64,000 nt of DNA. Origin: an uncultured Acholeplasmatales bacterium (GTDB lineage: Bacteria; Bacillota_I; Bacilli_A; Acholeplasmatales; Anaeroplasmataceae). Both the position numbers and the translations under genes were made by a program. The notes beneath the pieces were generated by a model. That model did no database searches. It saw only the letters and a program-made list of their open reading frames with translations, and was not told where the DNA came from. Positions 58,623-64,000 of the stretch are shown here, piece after piece (position 1 is the stretch's first letter; every line of letters starts with the position of its first letter). Location of the stretch: assembly GCA_944324795.1 (NCBI GenBank), contig CALUXR010000002.1, forward strand, positions 1-64,000, given 5' to 3'.

Positions 58623-58659
58623 AACTTGTCATTTTATTTAGGAAAGGAAGATAATATTT

Positions 58660-59385
58660 ATGGGAAGAGCACATGAAGTTAGAGCTGCATCTATGGCTAA
58701 AACAGCAGCAATGAAATCAGCTAAATATGCAAAATGGGGAAAAGAAATATTCCAAGCTGCAAAGGCTGGTGTGCCAGATCCAGATATGAACCAAGCTCTA
58801 AAAAGAGTAATTGAAAGAGCTAAAAAAGATCAATGTACAGCCGATGTTATAAAAAGAGCTATTGAAAAAGCTAAGGGTGCTATTAGTGGTGCTACAAAAG
58901 AAAAAACATATGAAGGTTATGGTAGTGGTAATGTTGCTGTTATTGTTGAATGCTTAACTGACAATGATAATAGAACATTTGCAGAAGTTAGAACTTGTTT
59001 TAATAAAACAGGCGGTCAAATTGGGACTTCAGTAGATTATTTATTTAATAGAAAAGCTTTATTTAAATTTGAAGGTTTAAGTGAAGATGAAGCTATGGAA
59101 GTATTAATGAACAATGATTGTGATTGTGAAGAAATTACAACTGAAGAAGGTTTAACAGTTATTACTGCTGACCCTAAAGAATATAATTCAATTAAAACAG
59201 CTTTAGAAAATTGTGGTAAGGAATTAGATTTTGATACTAATGAAATTGCTTTAATTCCAACAACTAAAGTTGATTTAGATGAAGAACATGAAGAAAAATT
59301 TAGAAGAATGTTAGATATGTTAAGAGAACTTGATGATGTTCAAGAAATCTATCATAATGCTAACATTGATGAGGAAGCCGAATAA
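58660..59385 (+). CDS. yebC: YebC/PmpR-family protein
   Basis: 241 residues. The start MGRAHEVRAASMAKTAAMKSAKYAKWGKEI and the NPRAF-like core identify the family, which includes DNA-binding regulators and a factor that eases ribosome stalling at proline runs. AKAGVPDPDMNQALKRVIERAK and YEGYGSGNVAVIVECLTDN are further family blocks. An AGGAAAGGA site and a consensus promoter precede it. Confidence 0.95.
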   Translation: MGRAHEVRAASMAKTAAMKSAKYAKWGKEIFQAAKAGVPDPDMNQALKRVIERAKKDQCTADVIKRAIEKAKGAISGATKEKTYEGYGSGNVAVIVECLTDNDNRTFAEVRTCFNKTGGQIGTSVDYLFNRKALFKFEGLSEDEAMEVLMNNDCDCEEITTEEGLTVITADPKEYNSIKTALENCGKELDFDTNEIALIPTTKVDLDEEHEEKFRRMLDMLRELDDVQEIYHNANIDEEAE

Positions 59386-59396
59386 GGCTTTTTTCT
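59375..59396 (+). terminator. Short terminator of yebC
   Basis: A 5-bp stem (59375-59379 with 59386-59390) over the yebC stop, then six T. The next ATG starts four bases later. Confidence 0.5.
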
Positions 59397-59399
59397 TTC

Positions 59400-59897
59400 A
59401 TGAAAAAGATATTAGACTATGAAATCTTTAACAGAATGTTAAAGAGAATAGCTCATGAAATTGTTGAAAATAATGAGCACTTAGAAGATGTAATATTAAT
59501 AGGCATTAAAAATAAAGGGTTACCGATAGCGGAAATTTTAGCTGATTTAATTTATAGTTTTGAACATATTAAATTAAAAGTTTTAGCAATCGATATAACT
59601 AAACATCGTGATGATATTAAAAAGAATTTAGAAGCTAAAATAGAATTTAATTATAATATTGATAGTAAAACAATTGTTTTAATAGATGATGTATTATTTA
59701 CAGGTCGCAGTGTTAGAGCAGCAATGGATGCGTTAATGGATTTTGGTAGGCCTCAAAAAATTCAATTAGCAGTTCTAATAGATAGAGGACATAGAGAATT
59801 GCCGATAAGAGCTGATTTTATTGGTAAAAATATACCTACTTCAAGATTAGAAACAATATTTTGTGATATTGAAAAAAGAGAAGTTTGGCTTAATTAA
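59400..59897 (+). CDS. pyrR: PyrR-family pyrimidine regulator/uracil phosphoribosyltransferase
   Basis: 165 residues. The PRPP-binding loop VLIDDVLFTGRSVRAAMDAL and the PyrR-specific LAVLIDRGHRELPIRADFIGKNIPTS are clear. PyrR binds pyr mRNA to cause attenuation and has weak uracil phosphoribosyltransferase activity. No pyr operon or attenuator lies next to it. The start has no ribosome site and sits directly after the yebC terminator. Confidence 0.93.
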   Translation: MKKILDYEIFNRMLKRIAHEIVENNEHLEDVILIGIKNKGLPIAEILADLIYSFEHIKLKVLAIDITKHRDDIKKNLEAKIEFNYNIDSKTIVLIDDVLFTGRSVRAAMDALMDFGRPQKIQLAVLIDRGHRELPIRADFIGKNIPTSRLETIFCDIEKREVWLN

Positions 59898-59906
59898 AAA
59901 ATAAAC

Positions 59907-59935
59907 TTGTATATTTAAATTCTTTGTGATAGAAT
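59907..59935 (+). promoter_or_regulatory. Promoter of rpmE
   Basis: TTGTAT (59907-59912), a 17-bp spacer and TAGAAT (59930-59935). The leader then forms a 6-bp hairpin (59945-59950 with 59955-59960) that could be a site for L31 self-control. Confidence 0.65.
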
Positions 59936-59987
59936 ATACAAGACTTACTATGGTTAGTAATCCATGGCGGAAGGAGTGAATTGTACA

Positions 59988-60197
59988 ATGAAAAAAGGAA
60001 TACATCCAAATTATAAGAAAGTTAAAGTTACTTGTACAACTTGCGGTAATGTTTTTGAAACTGGTTCAGTATTAGATGAAATTCGTGTTGATACTTGTTC
60101 AAATTGTCACCCATTCTATACTGGTAAACAAGCTTTTACTCAAGCAGATGGTAGAGTAGATCGTTTCAACAAACGTTACGGCTTAGATAAAAAGTAA
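59988..60197 (+). CDS. rpmE: Ribosomal protein L31, zinc-binding type
   Basis: 69 residues from the ATG at 59988 ([20 protein letters not shown]); GGAAGGAG lies upstream. The Cys pairs in [10 protein letters not shown] and [14 protein letters not shown] form the zinc site of the C-plus form of bL31. The longer frame from 59964 is less likely because it covers the ribosome site. Confidence 0.96.
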   Translation: MKKGIHPNYKKVKVTCTTCGNVFETGSVLDEIRVDTCSNCHPFYTGKQAFTQADGRVDRFNKRYGLDKK

Positions 60198-60209
60198 TTT
60201 AAGAAATAT

Positions 60210-60231
60210 AGGCTCAAATGAGCCTTTTTTC
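60210..60231 (+). terminator. Terminator of rpmE
   Basis: A 6-bp stem (60210-60215 with 60220-60225) and a run of T. Confidence 0.8.
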
Positions 60232-60250
60232 TTTAAAAATAGGAGGAAAA

Positions 60251-60634
60251 ATGAAAAAAATTACAATTGTATTAACTATGCTTATTCTAATCTTTTCATT
60301 GGGTGGTTGTAGTAAAAAAGACACTAAAACTTTAGCTTTAGAAGGTTGGGATAGTTACATTAATTATATGTCAGAAGAAAATGACATAGCCTATGAAAAA
60401 ATGAAAAATAAATTAGAAAAAGAAGATTCAGAAATAACATATATCGGTTTAGAAAGCAAAAATATAATAATTTATAAATGTTGTCCAAACATAGATGATC
60501 CATTTACAATTTATTATGCATTATATGATATTAAAAATGAGGATGCAAAAAATATAACAAATAAAGAATATCAAGATTATTATGCAGATATCTATAATGA
60601 TGATGAAATTTTCTCAGGAGAAATAGATAGGTAA
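60251..60634 (+). CDS. Small lipoprotein of unknown function
   Basis: 127 residues from the ATG at 60251, which has an AGGAGG site. A signal peptide with lipobox LGGC (Cys 20) makes it surface-anchored. The mature part is polar and acidic, with no family I recognise; YKCCPNIDDPF has two adjacent Cys. It follows the rpmE terminator and is closed by a strong terminator of its own. Confidence 0.7.
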   Translation: MKKITIVLTMLILIFSLGGCSKKDTKTLALEGWDSYINYMSEENDIAYEKMKNKLEKEDSEITYIGLESKNIIIYKCCPNIDDPFTIYYALYDIKNEDAKNITNKEYQDYYADIYNDDEIFSGEIDR

Positions 60635-60652
60635 AAAATTTATATATAAATA

Positions 60653-60692
60653 TTAAAAGAGATTGTGATATTTGCAATCTCTTTTAATTTAG
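60653..60692 (+). terminator. Terminator of the small lipoprotein gene
   Basis: A perfect 13-bp stem (60653-60665 with 60675-60687) followed by a T-containing tail. Confidence 0.8.
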
Positions 60693-60754
60693 TTGTCAAG
60701 CTTAACAAGTGTTATTAAAAATATCAAAATTATTTTACTAGAGGTGAAGATAAG

Positions 60755-61243
60755 ATGCTTGAACAAGAATTAATAAAATTGATTGAATTTATTCAAAAAA
60801 CTAAGACAGAAACTAACACGATTGAAGTTAAAACGGCTAAGTTTGGTGTGCCTACTAAATTATTTGATACATTATCTTCTTTTTCAAATCAAGATGATGG
60901 TGTGGTTATAATTTTTGGCTTAGATGAGCGACTAGGCCTTAAAGTTGTTGGTGTTTATGATACAATGGACTTACAAAAGAAAATTGTAGAACAATGTAAG
61001 CAAATGGAAGCAGTTGTTAGACCTCTATTCACAGTTTTACAAATAGATAATAAAACGATAGTTTCTGCTGAGATTCCTAGTGTTGATTATAGTCAAAGAC
61101 TTGTTTTTTATAAGGGTTCAGGAAGAATAAAAGGTTCCTTTGTTAGAGGTGGCGAGTCTGACGAAGTTATGAGCGAATATGAAATATATAGTTATGAAGC
61201 TTATAGAAAAAAATTAGAACCTGAAACAAAAATATGTTGTTAA
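60755..61243 (+). CDS. Short AlbA_2-domain protein
   Basis: 162 residues covering little more than the AlbA_2 domain: IEVKTAKFGVPTKLFDTLSSFSNQDDGVVIIFG, then the SFVRGGESDEVMSEYEI block that normally leads into a longer C-terminal half. Full-length relatives are often two or three times as long, so this may be a C-terminally shortened gene. A GAGGTG site precedes it and a terminator follows, so it is probably still expressed. It is the second AlbA_2 protein in the window. Confidence 0.7.
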   Translation: MLEQELIKLIEFIQKTKTETNTIEVKTAKFGVPTKLFDTLSSFSNQDDGVVIIFGLDERLGLKVVGVYDTMDLQKKIVEQCKQMEAVVRPLFTVLQIDNKTIVSAEIPSVDYSQRLVFYKGSGRIKGSFVRGGESDEVMSEYEIYSYEAYRKKLEPETKICC

Positions 61244-61256
61244 TGATTAGTTATGT

Positions 61257-61298
61257 GATGTGTTTAAGTTAAACTTTTACACATCTTTTATTTTATTG
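61257..61298 (+). terminator. Terminator of the short AlbA_2 gene
   Basis: A 7-bp stem (61257-61263 with 61279-61285) with inner pairing, then a T-rich tail. Confidence 0.7.
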
Positions 61299-61327
61299 TT
61301 GCAAATGTTTTTTCTTTGGTTTATTAT
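61299..61327 (+). promoter_or_regulatory. Promoter of tdk
   Basis: TTGCAA (61299-61304), a 17-bp spacer and TATTAT (61322-61327). Confidence 0.75.
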
Positions 61328-61353
61328 ACTAAAGTGTTATGGAGGTGCTAAAT

Positions 61354-61944
61354 ATGTATTATAGTGAAAATAAAATTGGTCATATTGAAGTTATATGTGG
61401 GCCGATGTTTGCTGGAAAAACAGAAGAATTAATTAGAAGAGTTAAAAGAATGGAATATGCGAAAAAGAAATTTTTAGTTTTTAAACCTAATATTGATAAT
61501 AGATATAGCTCGGATATGGTTGTTTCTCATAATAAAAAAAGTACAAACGCTATTAATATTAATGTAGCTCATCCAGAAGAAATTAAAAATTATGTGACTG
61601 AAGAAATTAGTGCTTTAGTTTTTGATGAAGTTCAATTTTTTGACGATAAATTGATTGATATTATTAACTATTATGCTAATTGTGGTTTACGTATCATTTG
61701 TGCTGGCCTTGATAAAGATTTTACAGGTAAACCTTTTGGTTTAATTCCTAATTTGTTAGCTATAGCTGATGAAGTTACAAAATTAACAGCCATTTGTATG
61801 GTTTGTGGTGAGGACGCTACAGAAACACAGCGTATTATTAATGGAAAACCAGCTTATGATAATGATCCAACTGTTCTAATTGGAGCTAGTGAATCTTATG
61901 AAGCAAGATGTAGGAAGTGCCATGAAGTTAGACATCATAAATAA
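61354..61944 (+). CDS. tdk: Thymidine kinase
   Basis: 196 residues from the ATG at 61354; the ATG at 61339 overlaps the GGAGGTG ribosome site. It phosphorylates thymidine in the salvage route. Walker A VICGPMFAGKTEELIRR, FDEVQFFDD, the lasso-type region and zinc Cys residues (CMVCGEDA, CRKCHEV) are intact. It overlaps the tadA fusion gene by 23 bp. Confidence 0.96.
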   Translation: MYYSENKIGHIEVICGPMFAGKTEELIRRVKRMEYAKKKFLVFKPNIDNRYSSDMVVSHNKKSTNAININVAHPEEIKNYVTEEISALVFDEVQFFDDKLIDIINYYANCGLRIICAGLDKDFTGKPFGLIPNLLAIADEVTKLTAICMVCGEDATETQRIINGKPAYDNDPTVLIGASESYEARCRKCHEVRHHK

Positions 61945-62896
61945 ATATTTAAAAGAAGCTTTAAAAGAAGCATATAAAGCTTATGATTTAGCTGAATGTC
62001 CGATAGGGGCTATAATTGTTAAAGATAATAAAATAATCGCTAGAGGTTATAATAAAAGAGAATTAGCTGAAGATCCTTTAGGGCATGCAGAAATTATAGC
62101 TATAAAAAAGGCAAGTAAAAAATTAAATACTTGGCGACTTGATGATTGTATAATGTTTGTAACGTTAGAACCTTGTATAATGTGCGCAGGTGCTATTATT
62201 AATAGTAGAATTAAAGAAGTTTATTTTGGGGCTCTTGATAAAAGAAATGGGGCTGTTTGCAGTAATCTTGATTCTTTTAATAAATTTACTCATAAACCAA
62301 TATATCATTATTTAGAGAATGAAGATTGCAGCAAAATTTTAACTAACTTTTTTACTGATTTAAGATATAATATTGACATTACAAAAATTAAAATAGAAAC
62401 AAAAAGACTTATATTACGCCCTTTTTCAATATTAGATTTAGATGATTTTTATGAATATGCTAAAGTAGATGGCGTAGGAGAAATGGCTGGTTGGCAACAT
62501 CATAAAAATATTGATGAAAGTAGAATTATTTTAAATGATTTGATTTCTTCAGGTGAAATATTAGCAATTTATCATAAAGAAGATAAAAAAGTTATTGGAA
62601 GTATTGGTATTCATAAAAGATTTCATCATGAATTTAAAGGTTTAAAATATAGGGAAATTGGTTATGTTTTAAGTAAAGATTATTGGCATAATGGTTATAT
62701 GAAAGAAGCTTTAAACAGTTTAATTTCTTATCTATTTAATGAAACTAATTTAGATGTCTTAGTTGCTTGTCATTTTAATTTTAATGAAGCAAGTAAAAAA
62801 GTTATTTTAAGTCAAAAATTTAAATATTTTAAAAGTTCTATTATTAAAGGCAATAAATCAAGTTATTATTATTTAATGAAGGAGGATTTAAAATGA
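61922..62896 (+). CDS. tadA: tRNA adenosine deaminase TadA fused to a GNAT acetyltransferase
   Basis: 324 residues from the ATG at 61922 (MKLDIINKYLKEAL); an earlier in-frame start lies deep in tdk. Residues 1-152 are TadA, which makes inosine at tRNA position 34: zinc ligand His 55 and catalytic Glu 57 (LGHAEIIAI), Cys 85 and Cys 88 (PCIMC). Residues about 156-324 are a RimJ/RimL-type acetyltransferase (ETKRLILRPF, REIGYVLSKDYWHNGYMKEAL with the acetyl-CoA loop). Both halves look intact. TadA is normally about 150-160 residues and free-standing. Confidence 0.92.
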   Translation: MKLDIINKYLKEALKEAYKAYDLAECPIGAIIVKDNKIIARGYNKRELAEDPLGHAEIIAIKKASKKLNTWRLDDCIMFVTLEPCIMCAGAIINSRIKEVYFGALDKRNGAVCSNLDSFNKFTHKPIYHYLENEDCSKILTNFFTDLRYNIDITKIKIETKRLILRPFSILDLDDFYEYAKVDGVGEMAGWQHHKNIDESRIILNDLISSGEILAIYHKEDKKVIGSIGIHKRFHHEFKGLKYREIGYVLSKDYWHNGYMKEALNSLISYLFNETNLDVLVACHFNFNEASKKVILSQKFKYFKSSIIKGNKSSYYYLMKEDLK

Positions 62897-63840
62897 TTGA
62901 AATCTATAAAACTTTTCAAGGAGAATTAAAAAAAATAGATAAGCCTGAAGAAGGCTGTTGGATTAATGTTTGTTCACCTACTGAAGAAGAAAAGAAGTAT
63001 TTAACAGATGAAATAAAAATAATTTCTGAATTCTTAAAACAAGCATTAGATGAAGAAGAAAGTCCCCATATTGATTATGATGATGACTTTGACCAAAGGC
63101 TAATTATGATTGACTATCCATTATTTCAAAAAGATATTTCAAATGATGTTACAGCCTTACAATATTTAACTGCTCCACTTGGTTTTATATCATATAATAA
63201 TTATGTTATAACGATCTCTTTACATGAATGTTTAGAATTAAATGATTTTAAAAATGGTTTAGTTAAAGGTTTTAATACATCTTTAAAAACGAGATTCTTT
63301 TTAACTTTAATGTTAAGAGTATCACAGCGCTTCTTAACATATTTAAGGCAAATTGATAAATTATCTAGCTTAACAGAAACTAAGCTACATAAATCAATGG
63401 AAAATCAAGAATTAATTCAAATGTTAGGATTAGAAAAATCATTAGTTTATTTTTCTACTAGCTTAAAAACAGATGAAATTATTGTTAATAAAATATTAAG
63501 AGGAAAAATAATTAAATTATATGAAGAAGACCAGGATTTAATAGATGATGTTTTAATAGAATTACACCAAGCTATTGAAATGTGTAATATTTATTCTAAT
63601 ATCTTAAGTGGCACAATGGATGCTTTTGCGAGTGTCATTTCTAACAATTTAAATATTGTAATGAAAATTTTAACAGTTATCACTATTGTAATGTCTATTC
63701 CTAATATGGTGTTTGGATTTTATGGGATGAATGTTGAAGGAAGCATTCCAGGGTCTTATTGGTGGATTCCTTTAATTATTTCTTTTATTATTTGTTTAAT
63801 TGTAATATTGATTTTCAAGAAAAAGAAAATGTTTAAATAA
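62893..63840 (+). CDS. corA: CorA-family magnesium transporter
   Basis: 315 residues. A large cytoplasmic N-terminal domain is followed by two membrane helices near the C-terminus, with the signature YGMN (FGFYGMNVEGSIPG) between them and a basic KKKKMFK tail. It should admit Mg2+ or a related ion as a pentamer. It overlaps the tadA fusion gene by 4 bp and has a GGAGG site. Confidence 0.94.
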   Translation: MIEIYKTFQGELKKIDKPEEGCWINVCSPTEEEKKYLTDEIKIISEFLKQALDEEESPHIDYDDDFDQRLIMIDYPLFQKDISNDVTALQYLTAPLGFISYNNYVITISLHECLELNDFKNGLVKGFNTSLKTRFFLTLMLRVSQRFLTYLRQIDKLSSLTETKLHKSMENQELIQMLGLEKSLVYFSTSLKTDEIIVNKILRGKIIKLYEEDQDLIDDVLIELHQAIEMCNIYSNILSGTMDAFASVISNNLNIVMKILTVITIVMSIPNMVFGFYGMNVEGSIPGSYWWIPLIISFIICLIVILIFKKKKMFK

Positions 63841-63842
63841 TA

Positions 63843-63871
63843 TTGCAAAAAATTTGTAATTATGCTAAAAT
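63843..63871 (+). promoter_or_regulatory. Promoter of the SRP RNA gene
   Basis: TTGCAA (63843-63848), a 17-bp spacer and TAAAAT (63866-63871) preceded by TGC. Confidence 0.75.
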
Positions 63872-63877
63872 TTTTTC

Positions 63878-63962
63878 ACCCTAATCAAGTATTTGTTAGT
63901 GAACCTGGTCAGGACCGAGAGGTAGCAGCCATAAGCTAAGAGATATTGTGATTAGGTTTTTT
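63878..63962 (+). ncRNA. ffs: Signal recognition particle RNA, small bacterial (4.5S) type
   Basis: The conserved domain IV core is present: GGTCAGGACC, a GAGA tetraloop, then GGTAGCAGCC (about 63907-63930). The two ends pair (63880-63887 with 63949-63956), and a T-run ends the gene. It binds Ffh and targets membrane proteins. At about 85 nt it is the short form without an Alu domain. The last 40 bases of the window then show a TATAAT (63980-63985) and GAGGTG before a gene outside the window. Confidence 0.93.
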
Positions 63963-64000
63963 TATTTATTAAAATGAGATATAATTATACTTGAGGTGAA

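Overview
The window is very AT-rich DNA around a chromosomal replication origin of an uncultured-looking, low-GC Firmicute (Bacilli or Mollicutes-related lineage, probably an anaerobic gut bacterium). The reasons are the rpmH-oriC-dnaA-dnaN-yaaA-recF-gyrB-gyrA order, RNase M5, RpoE delta, MsmK/Lpl-type sugar transport, lipobox lipoproteins, strong GGAGG ribosome sites, superoxide reductase and a pyruvate formate-lyase activase. TGA is used as a stop (yaaA, pflA), so the code is table 11 and not the mycoplasma code.

The origin lies at about 23.9-25.75 kb. It has one DnaA-box cluster upstream of dnaA, and a second site between dnaA and dnaN where a box is followed by TAA/TAG trinucleotides. Genes left of it are nearly all on the minus strand and genes right of it nearly all on the plus strand, that is, co-oriented with replication. 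Exceptions are pduL, a HIT protein and one ABC permease/binding-protein pair.

The left arm (0.06-23.8 kb) starts with a transposase-tail remnant and small accessory genes (AlbA_2 and YcxB-like proteins, an AAC(3)-family acetyltransferase, DUF6054-like and DUF523 proteins). Housekeeping genes follow: purA, an FAD dehydrogenase, mfd, pth, prs, a fused rsmA-ispE gene, rnmV, an HD phosphohydrolase, pduL, a two-component system, a candidate C-rich small RNA, rpoE, recR, ebfC, dnaX, a papain-like membrane protein, khpB, yidC, rnpA and rpmH.

The right arm carries dnaA to gyrA, then a helicase with a Cas4-like nuclease domain, superoxide reductase, pflA and a thioredoxin-like protein. The accessory heart of the window is a pectin-use locus (37.1-52.8 kb): two secreted lipoproteins (one a PL9-type pectate lyase), an Lpl-type ABC transporter with its own MsmK-like ATPase, five unrecognised membrane proteins and a cytoplasmic GH28 polygalacturonase. 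Two promoters share an identical 16-bp operator-like element over the -35 region, and a perfect cre-type palindrome lies between the two transcription units. The inferred scheme is cleavage of pectin outside the cell, import of oligogalacturonides and digestion inside. The arm ends with mnmE, an AEC carrier, yebC, pyrR, rpmE, tdk, a tadA-GNAT fusion, corA and the SRP RNA.

Most notable: the in-frame RsmA-IspE fusion, the TadA-acetyltransferase fusion, the putative small RNA with two CUCUCCC motifs, the operator-controlled pectin locus with its unknown membrane proteins, and a papain-like gene that looks leaderless. All functional calls rest on reading motifs in the sequence; no database search was possible.
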